DNA of 64,000 bases from Ceriagrion tenellum (Eukaryota; Arthropoda; Insecta; Odonata; Coenagrionidae): assembly GCA_963169105.1 (NCBI GenBank), contig OY720633.1:143078700-143142699 (forward strand), written 5' to 3'. Under the pieces are notes generated by a model. It was given only the letters and a program-made list of their open reading frames with translations. It did not search any database and had not been told where the DNA came from. The position numbers and the translations under genes were made by a program. This document shows positions 45,601 through 52,639 of this stretch, piece after piece. How positions within the stretch are numbered: the stretch's first letter is position 1; every line of letters starts with the position of its first letter.

Positions 45601-48600
45601 ACAAGCTATCATGCCTTCGGCAATAAATGATATTGAATCCTTCTTAGAAGAGAGTTGCACAACACTAGTGAAACTCACAACGTACAGCCAAATTGATCGT
45701 AAAACACTTAATCTATGCTTGAGACACGAAATATTAAATATGACCCTAACGATACCTCATAATGAATTCCAGCAAATGGCCACTTCGTTTCCATCACAAC
45801 ATTCCTACTCAAGGGAGCGACTCGACATGTGACCACCTACGTTGAGGGTGACATCGGGAGGCGAGGTAGTTTGAGCGAAATATCATTAAACTAAGAAATC
45901 AATGAATTTGGTCTCATTTTAAAGAAAAATATCTCATCCTTCTAATGACATAAAAACTCAAGCTCTATCCACATTACTTTCGGAGATATTTGCCAAAATT
46001 ACCAGCCCTTTTCCATGGGAAATGGTTCGTGTGTGCACTCCAGAGGGACATTATTTACAAAATGAGGTATTTCTAACACTTTGATGTCGTAAAAAAACAA
46101 ACAGCGTGTAGTTTGTATGTTTTCTCAACTATATTTGAAAATTAATCATATTGTCGCCGCATTATGTTCTTGGGCATCACAAAAAACCTTTTGTTTTGAA
46201 GGAATTTCAAACGCACCGCGTGAAAAAAAAAATGAGTCAAGTAAAAGACTTATTTATTTTCATTTAATTACTTACAATTTCTGTCATATTAAACTATATT
46301 ATTGCACTATTAATAATGCAATATTTAATTGATGTGTCCTACTGCAGGTGAAATTTAAACGTATAATTCGAATGTGGTCTCTATTATGATTAGGGCACTA
46401 TCTCGCTCGGACTACCTTAAGCCGCGGTGACTAGAAAATCATGATGCTCAATCGCAAAAGGCGAGTACACAGTCGCAGGCCACTCCAAGTCTCCGGTAAC
46501 CGAGTCATTACCCAGCGACTCGTGGTGCGTAATAGCCCTCCAGCCATTTAGTACGCTATGTTGTACGGCGCACTGTGGTTTTCGGACGTATTGGTGGCAA
46601 GCGAATCATTCATTATTTTTGTATTTAAAGGTGGATCTTTGGCAAAATTGAGGTTATTTACTGTTAACCAGCTTCAATTACAGTAAAAATGTGTGATTAT
46701 ATGGCTATAAGTATATCTAGTATGCATATTGCGCATGAAATTGAAGGTGGTTTCAATTTGAAACCGCTGGCACAGTATGGGCAATATGTGAATGCATATT
46801 CCAGAAAACTGCTTTTATTGTCTTCAGGTCCATTATGAGTACTAAACTAGGAGGATAAGAGTTTCTTGATGACAATCGAGTACTGCAAGTTTTGGAAAAT
46901 ATCTCAAGCGAATGAGAATCTGTAACTTCAGATTCTGGAAAAAGATCCCATGATGAGTGGGAAAAAGAAGTTCAAGGTGAAAACATTTCCATACCAACAA
47001 ACATGGCACTGTTTGTTGGTATGGAAAAATAATTAGGTGGTTACATTTTTAAATCATTGGAACCCTGGGACCATACTAAATACATTCATGTTTGCTGGTA
47101 TGGTCCTAGGGTCCCAGTGATTTCAAGATGTAACCACCCAATTTTTATTAAAGCTTATTCTTTTTCGGTATTTTGTCATAATTATGATGAGTTGTATAGC
47201 GTTGAAATTTTTACTTAATGTAAAGCATGAAGTTTCTTCCCTATTTTCAATTCTTGGTCCTCAAAGGGCTAATTCTCGTTCCTCCTGTTAAATAAAGTAA
47301 AATCGATCGCGAGAACGTCTTTTGAAATGACCGGTGATCAAGGATGAAATTGTTGAAGTCTTATCCTGAATTTCCTCTAAAAGGAACATGTATTAGCCCA
47401 GAGCGCTCGGCTGTTCATCTGAACGCCAGGGTTGCAATAAGCTGTGGTATTTGATCATTGACCCTTGATACAGCGAAGAGTCTCAAAGGTAATATTTACT
47501 TTTTCCTTAGGGGTAATAATTTATTATTTGCTTCAGAGAAGTTACTGATTTTTTATTTTATATTATCAGATAAATGAGTATATGAATTTTTGGGGAGCAT
47601 CAAACTCTGATTTGATTACACAAACTCTGGAGAAACGTTTGAGAAACACCTGTAGTAGGCAACGCCCAGTCGAAATAAACTGTTTAAAATGGTCGTTTTA
47701 TCGTTGCTACAAATGTGTATTGAGAATTGGCCCAAGAGATACTTCAAGATTAAACAATATAAGTTGAATGAAAAAGCCCAGAAAGGTCCAGAAGTGTAAA
47801 AAAATCCCGAAAAGTTCTCCAAAATGTAATTTAAAATGCTCTAACTGACGAAATTGGTAAAAATTAGTCAAAAAAAGTCACAATTAAAAAAACTAAGTCG
47901 AAAGTCTCCATTTATGAGTCACATGAGGAGAGGCTTATAACAGCAAAAAATCTCCTGCTAAGATCCTTGAGTGAGTTTTGTAAAGTTTCAATAATACCAA
48001 AAGCAAAAAATACTCTGACAACTACCTTTCATGAAAACAGCGTAAAATTTCATACCACTTTTGGCGAAGCTTGTTGCCGATTTGTGAAACGCAGAAATTG
48101 GTATCCGCGTTGCGGATAGCCGCGTTCAGAGAATCTTAACTGTATATTCACTGTTAGCGCTTCATGTATGTTTTTACTATGCATATGCATAAGTCACAAG
48201 ATTCATACTAAACTAGGGATGAGCGAAGAAAACCGGCGTTCAGTACTAGCAGATATTTTCCCTCTATTTCTGGACTAACGGGTGCCTTTAAAAAACGTGT
48301 TCCAGTGGAGGTACTGGTACAAGAGTAGTTTGTCCTTTTGGTATGAAACGCAAAAATTCCGAGGGAAAATAAAATATTTCTCTAAAATATTTTTAAACTT
48401 AAATCCATCGCACTTCAACGTACACACGAACAACCGTGTCGGGTAAATATGATCCGAAATTGTCAATGTAGTTTTTAGACTTCACAAATTTTACATAGAT
48501 GACAGTAATTAATAACTATATATTACAATTAGGCTAAAAATGATTCTGTATTCGATATTTATGAGTATTGAATTTTCTCATGAATACTTCATGCAAGTAT

Positions 48601-51600
48601 CGTCGGGTGCAAATGTATTTTCTTTTTCTTCAATAGTCATCAATTAATTACATATGTACGCAATAATTGGTATCACAAATGCATCCAGTTTCGTCTTCTC
48701 CAATACTAATTGTGAGCATGGTTTGACAAAAAGAGGCCAAGGACACGGATGGCAACTAGTTAGCCATCAAATTGGATCATATGTCATTACAAGTAACTGT
48801 TCGTACCTGTGGATTAGAGATGATAAATGTAATAATGAAATGCAAACGCTGCCCAAAACATGTAGTGCACTCCCTGCGAAAAGAACTCTACTGCAAATGG
48901 GCAACATTTATTTTATTAGCACATATTCAACACCAAGAAACTTTGGGAAAGACAAGATTATATTAGTAGCTGTTTAGATGTCTTATTTATTCTGTTTTTG
49001 CAGACAAACGCAGAGCACGATGCCATTTTTCACGCACAGTTGGCCGCTCGCGGCACTCACCTTATTTCCCCAATTTACGATATAAAACGCGAGATTACGG
49101 CACTTGAGCTGATTTTGGAGGCAGGCACAATCCTGTTTTCTTCGCTAATATCCTCAATGGACTCAATGCATATACAACTGAGCCATTAGACAGCCACGGA
49201 AGTCACCAGATTTCAATGCTTTTGCATAGGATCACCCAATGTTTTTTTGTCCCAACATGGCTAAATGCGATAAATTCGGCTTCAATTCTCCCCGCTGGAG
49301 AGAGCTTCAAGGCTACCCCTGTGAGTTCTTTCATACTGTCCTAAGTACGGAATACCGTCGTAGAAAGGGAACACAAGAGGTGGAACGATTGCGTCAATCG
49401 TCTAGCACTGCAGGTTATTTCAGGAGATGTTTCTAATTTTTAAGGACTATGGTCAAGGGTCTAATAGTAATCCTCTACAGGATGGCGAAAGTGATAGACA
49501 TTCTATTCTTCAAATTCGCGCGTTTTTCATACGTACGTAAAAACGTGCACGAGCGTCAATGAAATGCAAGGCGCACGAGACGTGCATGACACACGCAATT
49601 CCCGACTTGCATGCGTACTCGGCGACAGCATCTGGTGTGCGGGAAGAATCGTCAAATAAAGTGTATCGCGAGCGTTATCGTTCTGCTCCAATCCCATTCC
49701 TTTAAGCGTTTCAGTGGCGCACGTCGTGCGTACTACTGGCGTACCAATTTGAAATAAGACCAAATTCGTTGATTTCTAGGTGAAATGATATTTCGCTCAA
49801 ACTACCTTACATGACGTGATAAGAAACAACGAATTAAAATAAACTGTTCCTAATATGATTCATTTTTTCGTGTTTTCATTTTTGAAATTATTATTAAAAT
49901 ATACTCACTTTTTGTTGATTCCGGCGATAGCCATTGCATACTCCGTATTAGTGATAATCGACGTACCAACGTAGGTGACGCAGTCCCAGTTGTGATTGAA
50001 GAACGTTGGGGTCTGAGCGTACACTCTCCATCCTGCTGCTAGGATAAGGTCCTGAAATGGACGTGTTATCCAAATTAACGATGCGAAGGACTGATGAACA
50101 AAATTTTTTAGTTTTACATTTTCCTAGATTCATTATAATGATGACTGTGACAATTTTTCGCGTACCTACTCTGAAAAACTCTCCTTAAATCCACCCCAAG
50201 TTCTTTCACACAGTAGGCTCCTGCACACTACTTAACTTCACATGATACATAAGAACATTTCAGATCATTTTATTGTCAATTATCATATAATATAGGGGCA
50301 TCAGTGTGACGGCCACTTGTGGAAGACTGTATGGACGAATTATTAAAGAGCGGTTAGAGCATGAAATAACTATCGGGGAAGAGCAAAGTGAATTCACAGC
50401 AGGACGATCCTGTGTAGATAACATATTTACATTAAAACAACTAACAGAAAAAATAAGAATAAGAAACGGAGAAACGCATCTGGTATTTATAGATTTAGAA
50501 AAGGCCTACGACACAGATCCTATCAAAAATCTTTACCGCGTTCTAGATGAAAGTAATATAAACGGAAAATACATTATAGCAATAAAAAAATCTTTATAAA
50601 AACCTAGAAACAAAAGTAAAAATAGGAAGTAAATTATCTCCGTGAATTAAACCCAATGAAGGACTAAGAAAAGGGTGTTACCTATCACCCACTTTTTTAA
50701 AATTTATATTATCGAAGCTCTGAAGGATTGGAAGAACAAATGTGCTGAAATGGGAATAAAAATAGACGGAGACCCACTATATACATTACTTTTTGCTGAC
50801 GATCAAATAGTAATTGCAGGAGATAAGTACGATGCGGAATATATGATGAGGAAATTGATAGAAACATACAATAAGGCGGGCCTGAAAGTAAATTTCAACA
50901 AAACAAAATATATGGTAAATAATGAGAAGGCAAAGAATCTGGAAATAGAAGGAAATGCCATCGAAGTCTGTAGTGAGTATAAATACTTAGATGTAACGAT
51001 TGGAAAAGAAGGAACCAGTAAAAAAGAAATAACAAATAGAATACATCAGTCAAAACTCGCAATTAATAAAATGAATAGCATATCATGGTCAAAAGACATA
51101 AGTAGGAAAACAAAATTGCAAATATATAAAACAATTATTCAGTGTATACTCCTTTACGGAGCAGAGACATGGGAAATGACCAAAAGGGATAGGCAGAGAC
51201 TAGAGGTCGTAGAAATGGATTTTCTAAGAAGAAGCAGCAGAAAATCTAAACTACAAAGAATAAGAAATGAAAATATAAGAAAAATTATGCAAGTAGAAGA
51301 AAAATTATGCAAGTAGAAGAAAACATCACACAAGAAATAGAGAAAAGACGGCTAAAATAGTATGGACACGTAAATAGAATGGAGGAGAAACGCTGGCCAA
51401 AAAAGATATAAAATTGGCAACCACCCGGGAGGAGGAAGAGAGGACGACCACCAGAAGACTGGACAAAGCAAGTCACCTAATATATGAAAAGGAGACAATT
51501 AGAGAATGAAGACTGGGGAGACGAGGATGCTTGGAGAAGAGGATGCGAGAGACGGCCGACGGCTGTATAGAACTCGCTTACATATATATATCATATTGAA

Positions 51601-51998
51601 TTCCCTTCTCAAGAATTGGGTCCCTCCGACAGCAACCGCACTCAAGTCATATTAGTGTTTCGATTCCGCAGTGTAAAATATCTGATTTGTATGAATCGAG
51701 TTGAGCCGATATTCAAGAGACATACCAAATTAAACCAAAAGATATTTCTTGTTCCAATTCTGGTGTAATAATTTATGTGACTGATACACTTATGTGAGGT
51801 ATGTACAAGTTGAGTTATGTTTGAAAGCGATGATGATAAGAACGATGAACTTATAATAAGTCTACTTACAGTTGCATAAGGCCAACCAGTGGCGGAAACG
51901 GTCCTTGTACAAGTTCCAAAGGTAAATTTTTGACCCCAACTCTGAGGCACTAAAACCAGGAAGAGCAATAGAATCTTCTTCTGGCAAATTCCTTTCAT
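27574..51998 (-). CDS. Secreted lipocalin, 199 aa, five coding exons
   Basis: Joining 51998-51870, 50051-49909, 42164-42058, 41047-40952 and 27698-27574 on the minus strand gives one frame from a CACCATG start to TAA with no stop. Intron phases are 0, 2, 1, 1, and all introns are GT-AG with GTAAGT or GTGAGT donors. Residues 1-22 look like a signal peptide (KKILLLFLVLVPQSWG). The lipocalin G-x-W motif is AAGWRVYAQTP near residue 50. The second conserved region is FQYTTGLYALFYSC at 137-150. The tail ends RRSYTGCS. Mature cysteines are 30, 67, 150 and 198, spaced like the two disulfides of insect lipocalins (first with third, second with fourth). The family forms an eight-stranded barrel binding small hydrophobic ligands in the extracellular space; the ligand here is unknown. 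Normal length (about 200 aa) and full frame conservation argue for a working gene. Confidence 0.87.
27817..27856 (-). ncRNA. Hammerhead-ribozyme-like motif, full 5' core
   Basis: On the minus strand: CTGACGA (27,855-27,849), a stem-loop formed by GCTA...TAGC with a central TGTAAA, GAAA (27,829-27,826), CTGTT, GTT. CUGANGA and GAAA are the invariant hammerhead core. The partner copy at 28,001 implies an ancestral 7-bp stem II GCTAGCT-GTAA-AGCTAGC with a GNRA loop. A short two-pair stem III with loop TGTT is possible. The cleavage triplet is GUU. Confidence 0.55.
28001..28040 (+). ncRNA. Hammerhead-ribozyme-like motif, full core with GUC
   Basis: CTGACGA (28,002-28,008), TGCTAGCTGTAACGCAAGC with a GUAA loop, GAAA (28,028-28,031), CTATT, GTC (28,037-28,039). 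All core positions and the GUC site match the hammerhead consensus. An outer stem I can form between GATTCA (27,992-27,997) and TGAATC (28,048-28,053). Stem II has lost some pairs (CTAG against CAAG). Activity has not been shown. Confidence 0.55.
28826..28880 (+). mobile_element. Family-A LINE, 3' tail only
   Basis: CCCCTGCCAAACACTC, GGTGGGTGGGGAGGGTAAT and AGTAGATGTAGATG match the shared 3' terminus and GATGTA tail. Upstream sequence shows no ORF2 match. Confidence 0.55.
29076..29225 (-). mobile_element. Endonuclease-RT LINE, extreme 3' end
   Basis: The minus strand reads RQEVSKLILDWEGWKAAINL, then a stop and CAATGATGATGATT at the end. It is the same subfamily as the ends at 22,155 and 62,340 (xxEGWRAVVNQ-type terminus). 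Only about 50 codons remain. Confidence 0.6.
30084..30120 (+). other. Overlapping hairpins upstream of LINE ORF1
   Basis: GTGCCTAGG-TTCC-CCTAGGCAC (9-bp perfect stem, 30,084-30,105) overlaps CACACGTA-GT-TACGTGTG (8-bp perfect stem, 30,103-30,120). They share CAC, so the two folds compete at the junction. They lie 43 nt before the ORF1 start. Confidence 0.6.
30163..31736 (+). pseudogene. LINE ORF1 (CCHC zinc-knuckle protein), frameshifted
   Basis: It starts MPVQRKNTQRITIDMRRSP at 30,163 and reads to 30,561, where a frame change near 30,550 moves it to the frame of EHENRSYWMTFECDIPSYIP. The zinc knuckle CSKCGQCGHVRIKC (C-x2-C-x4-H-x4-C) is intact at about 30,674-30,715. An acidic and basic low-complexity region follows, including a 181-bp tandem repeat with more frame changes, and the end is FFSDTEIAETSQGKFWTQKE up to 31,736. 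ORF1 proteins of this class bind element RNA. Here it is broken in at least three places. Confidence 0.7.
31098..31459 (+). repeat. Tandem duplication, 2 x ~181 bp, inside LINE ORF1
   Basis: Units 31,098-31,278 and 31,279-31,459 share AAAGAAAATGGGGCCGAT, GCTCAAGCAGGGGCCGATG, GAGATGGGTGGAATG and AAGAAAACGTCCAGGGAAG. Both encode KENGAD-AQAGADA-EMGGM-KG repeats followed by a basic KKKKTS stretch. Within each unit GGGGCCGATGCAGC-type words recur as a smaller repeat. Confidence 0.85.
31745..32155 (-). mobile_element. Probable Penelope-like RT C-terminal fragment
   Basis: The minus strand reads LNTFLTNLHHSLLKRGYPES, LLDKIKSVKFLPP and, after stops, TFSPSHPQSHSSVLL and CPIYSNPRSLF. The 'FL-x-x-L...LLKRGYP-x-x-L' helix followed by a 'YNPS...LL' region resembles the region after the RT of Penelope-like elements. 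It sits exactly between ORF1 and the ORF2 tail of the I/R1-type LINE. Identification is by pattern only. Confidence 0.4.
33300..33770 (+). mobile_element. Penelope-like element 3' region with TATA and ribozyme motif
   Basis: NKGRKLDFFEQCEIVNC (33,325-33,380) matches KGAKLDFFEQYEIAHS of the PLE at 39.6-40.3 kb, the C-terminal part of the GIY-YIG endonuclease region. A C-rich tract (33,440-33,660), TATATAAG (33,671-33,678) and a hammerhead-like motif (33,702-33,735) follow. RT and the GIY-YIG core are missing. Confidence 0.65.
33702..33735 (+). ncRNA. PLE hammerhead-like motif, ACCTAGGT type
   Basis: CTTGATGA, CT, GCAT-GAT-ATGC (4-bp stem), T, GAAA, CCTAGGTC. Self-complementary ACCTAGGT spans stem III, so only two molecules (or two copies) could form that stem. 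The first core base reads U rather than C (TTGATGA), which would normally weaken or abolish activity. TATATAAG starts 31 nt upstream. Confidence 0.5.
33850..35990. other. No gene recognised
   Basis: Short frames only. Parts of 34,860-35,470 are purine-rich and may be decayed retrotransposon coding (WLRWKKTYGDPRKN is the most protein-like piece), but nothing diagnostic was found. It lies within the last lipocalin intron. Confidence 0.35.
36000..37330 (+). pseudogene. LTR-retrotransposon gag-protease remnant
   Basis: With many stops the plus strand gives gag-like IANHIPKFRGESDVTDVDKY (about 36,260-36,320). A zinc-knuckle remnant CNKSEKQGHLTNYC follows, in which the second cysteine of CCHC has become Ser (36,685-36,726, repeated at 36,934-36,975). 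Then comes AKIIALIDTGSRLNLI (37,174-37,222), the aspartic-protease DTG active site. Order and motifs fit a Ty3/gypsy- or Pao-type element. No LTR, RT or integrase was recognised. The knuckle region is tandemly duplicated. Confidence 0.6.
36509..37006 (+). repeat. Perfect tandem duplication, 2 x 249 bp
   Basis: Units 36,509-36,757 and 36,758-37,006 are identical base for base as far as I can compare by eye; both begin AAATCAGGTTGCTTG and end ATAACGATCAAAAG. The unit contains the gag zinc-knuckle remnant. Because the element around it is badly decayed, the duplication must be much younger than the insertion, or it is an assembly artefact. Confidence 0.92.
37331..39600. other. No gene recognised; decayed coding-like stretch
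   Basis: The purine-rich plus strand at 37,460-38,520 may be decayed retrotransposon sequence (KAPLESNGVPAATGKENVDK is the longest protein-like run). Its complement makes a 186-codon frame that I regard as a shadow. From 38,520 to 39,600 only AT-rich DNA is seen. Confidence 0.35.
39675..39710 (-). ncRNA. PLE hammerhead-like motif, ACCATGGT type (left arm)
   Basis: Minus strand: CTTGATAATG, GCAC-TTG-GTGC (4-bp stem), T, GAAA, CCATGGTC. The palindrome ACCATGGT spans stem III and the GUC site is present. The 5' core is TTGATAA instead of CUGANGA. TATATATAG begins 30 nt upstream (39,739). Confidence 0.5.
40249..40284 (+). ncRNA. PLE hammerhead-like motif (right arm)
   Basis: CTTGTTAATG, GCAC-TAG-GTGC, T, GAAA, TCATGGTC. 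Same fold as the left arm, with one change in the palindrome (TCATGG). TATATATAG begins 32 nt upstream (40,218). Confidence 0.45.
40952..41047 (-). CDS. Lipocalin exon 5: YALFYSC strand
   Basis: The acceptor TGTTTATTTTCAG precedes 41,047, and donor GTAAGTAAG follows 40,952. The 96-nt exon reads RTPTVNYHLFQYTTGLYA, then LFYSCENVAFGKI. This corresponds to the second structurally conserved region of lipocalins (canonical TDY-x-x-YA-x-x-YSC); here TDY is replaced by YTT, while YA and the cysteine (residue 150) are kept. It enters in phase 1 and leaves in phase 1. Confidence 0.88.
41235..41620 (-). mobile_element. Penelope-like element 3' end inside the hAT-like element
   Basis: The minus strand shows the same layout as other PLE ends here: a C-rich tract (41,560-41,410), GTATATAC (41,390-41,383), a hammerhead-like motif (41,357-41,324), and a 3' tail. 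The tail contains a strong hairpin: TTATTGGACCATTAAAAA pairs with the complement of TTATTGGAAATTAAAAA at 41,267-41,307. No coding remnant is seen. Confidence 0.6.
41324..41357 (-). ncRNA. PLE hammerhead-like motif with complete core, ACCCGGGT type
   Basis: Minus strand: CTGAAGA (41,357-41,351), stem TGTCAC-TAA-GTGAA (5 bp with one bulged G), GAAA, CCCGGG, TC. Every invariant hammerhead core base is present (CUGA-N-GA, GAAA, GUC). Stem III is the palindrome ACCCGGGT, which cannot fold within one copy and would need a second one. GTATATAC lies 32 nt upstream. It is the best preserved of the palindromic-type motifs in this window. Confidence 0.6.
42058..42164 (-). CDS. Lipocalin exon 4: middle beta strands
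   Basis: The acceptor CATCTCTCCTTCAG precedes 42,164, and the donor GTAAGTAAA follows 42,058. In the phase set by the previous exon the 107 nt read TGKPLSTTATLRVTGAAP and GHIFTLSIPTS, the usual 'TG-x-x-x-x-x-A-x-L-x-V...F-x-L-x-IP' segment of insect lipocalins. A second open frame through the same exon gives unrelated sequence and breaks the phase. The exon ends in phase 1. Confidence 0.83.
43262..44204 (+). pseudogene. mariner element, internally deleted
   Basis: TA dinucleotides flank ~28-bp TIRs: GGAGGGGGACCCAAAAG, TAACCGGAC on the left, and CGGGAGAGGACCCGAAAA, TAACCGGAC in reverse complement on the right. Inside, FKRGDMTIEDSQRPARPSTS and RTDENA is the second DNA-binding helix region, LLHDSAPAYTTISMRDFFDK carries the second catalytic Asp of the DDD triad, and NWKKCFNQFISVNREYFNGD is the C-terminus. 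At 943 bp it is about 350 bp shorter than a full mariner. The first catalytic Asp region is lost, and frameshifts and stops occur. It lies in the third lipocalin intron, 1.1 kb from exon 4. Confidence 0.88.
44210..45860. other. No gene recognised; hAT-like end near 44.8 kb
   Basis: CCCACTTTGGGAACCACTG at 44,808-44,826 has the form of a hAT terminus (CAGTGGTTCCCAAAGTGGG in reverse) and follows a C8/G10 hairpin at 44,784-44,803, but I could not find a convincing partner end. The rest is AT-rich with short frames only. Confidence 0.35.
45864..46417 (+). mobile_element. MITE family 'GGTAGTTTGAGCG', copy 3
   Basis: 554 bp from AGGTAGTTTGAGCGAAATA to CTCGCTCGGACTACCT. It is co-linear with copies 1 and 2. 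In the third lipocalin intron. Non-coding, internally AT-rich. Confidence 0.85.
46989..47024. repeat. Perfect 15-bp hairpin
   Basis: CCATACCAACAAACA, six-base loop TGGCAC, TGTTTGTTGGTATGG. It lies directly beside the larger foldback at 47,031. Confidence 0.85.
47031..47144. mobile_element. 114-bp foldback element
   Basis: AATTAGGTGGTTACAT, AATCATTGGAACCCTGGG and ACCATAC on the left pair with GTATGGTCCTAGGGTCCC, AGTGATTTCAAGATG and TAACCACCCAATT on the right, giving ~45-bp arms with a ~20-bp loop. It looks like a small MITE whose interior is lost. The loop side repeats TGTTTG(C)TGGTATGG from the adjacent hairpin, so the two structures are related. Confidence 0.65.
47150..49440. other. No gene recognised
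   Basis: Intron 3 of the lipocalin gene. A 107-codon frame at 48,654-48,977 and a 63-codon frame at 48,998-49,189 match nothing I know. No splice-compatible lipocalin exon lies here; exons 3 and 4 join in phase without it. Confidence 0.4.
49749..49807 (-). mobile_element. MITE family 'GGTAGTTTGAGCG', end fragment
   Basis: In reverse complement AAGGTAGTTTGAGCGAAAT, ATCATTTCACCTAG and AAATCAACGAATTTGGTCTT match the first ~58 bp of copy 3. The rest of the element is missing or replaced by a GC-rich block (49,505-49,745) that is unlike the other copies. Confidence 0.7.
49909..50051 (-). CDS. Lipocalin exon 3: G-x-W motif strand
   Basis: The acceptor GTCCATTTCAG precedes 50,051. The 143-nt exon starts in phase 0 (DLILAAGWRVYAQTPTFF), carries the G-W pair of the lipocalin signature and the second mature cysteine (NWDCVTYVG), and ends in phase 2 before donor GTGAGTAT. 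The A-x-TP-x-FF...C spacing resembles cockroach and triatomine lipocalins. A MITE end (49,749-49,807) lies 100 bp into the following intron. Confidence 0.85.
50290..51580 (+). mobile_element. 5'-truncated LINE, ORF2 RT and C-terminus, young-looking
   Basis: It opens in the RT fingers (CGRLYGRIIKERLEHEI, EQSEFTAGRSCVDNIFTLKQ, HLVFIDLEKAYD; 50,306-50,599). After two small frame changes it continues with KIYIIEALKDW, LLFADDQIVIAGDKYD (intact FADD), EYKYLDVTIGKEGTSKKEI, CILLYGAETWEMTKRD to 51,316, then RRLK-stop-YGHVNRMEEKRWP and KRGRPPEDWTKQVT. The 3' end is a short CATATATATATCAT run. A perfect 20-bp tandem duplication at 51,281-51,320 shifts the frame. It fills most of the second lipocalin intron, antisense to the gene. 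Confidence 0.85.
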
Positions 51999-52034
51999 GG
52001 TGGAAATTCGGCTTTTAACTTCTCTTCAATAATC
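51870..52034 (-). CDS. Lipocalin exon 2: 5' UTR end and signal peptide
   Basis: The acceptor CACTGCAAG precedes 52,034. After 36 nt of leader the ATG at 51,998 lies in TTCCACCATGA, a good start context. Coding is 51,998-51,870 (43 codons): a charged N-terminus, a hydrophobic LLLFLVLV core, a likely cut after WG (residues 21-22), then QKFTFGTCTRTVS with the first mature cysteine. The exon ends ACT, donor GTAAGTAG, phase 0. The acceptor tract is weak in pyrimidines but has a GCTGAT branch-like word. Confidence 0.82.
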
Positions 52035-52586
52035 CTTGCAGTGCATGTAACAAATATCAGCAATATTAAAAGTGGATATATACCTTCCTTCATCGATCGT
52101 AATTAGAGTTTACTAAAATCATTCATTTGATGAAGCGTTAATTCCACTAGTGTAGCATCTCTGTGATGATGCAGTATTTAAATAATTGATGATCTGCGAT
52201 TGAGAAAAGAGGTTGATACCTTACTACCACATTGGTACCAGCAACAGTAAGTTCTTTGTGTGTTATTGTATCCATTTAACTGATATATTTCTTTTTTATC
52301 ATATTTTTATTCTCCTTATGTAATAATTTAAGTGGTAGACATAGCCGTGGTGAAGAAGGACGATTTATTTTCACAAGTCCTGATGAGTCGTATTGGTTAA
52401 CAATGCAAATGGGAGCGTGTCGATTGTTAACTCCACCAACTCTTTAACAGTAAAATATAATATGCCGAATGATATGAATTATTTCAGTTAGGGTGTATCG
52501 TTATGGATAAACTTAATTATAACCCACGTAACCTCTTTGAGAATGTTAACAGACCGTTATTTCTCAGCACAGACTGCTCAGATGGA

Positions 52587-52632
52587 GCGCGAGAATGAGC
52601 AACTAGCGGCAGCTAGTTGCTCATTCTCTCGC
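52587..52632. repeat. Perfect 17-bp hairpin with 4-nt loop
   Basis: GAGAATGAGCAACTAGC (52,591-52,607), loop GGCA, GCTAGTTGCTCATTCTC (52,612-52,628). Three more pairs (GCG/CGC) extend it past one mismatch. It lies in the first lipocalin intron. No flanking repeat boundaries were seen. Confidence 0.85.
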
Positions 52633-52639
52633 ATGCCCA

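Noticed and set aside
48600..49200. Frames of 107 and 63 codons between lipocalin exons
   Set aside because: No phase-compatible splice sites and no lipocalin motif; not recognised as any other protein.
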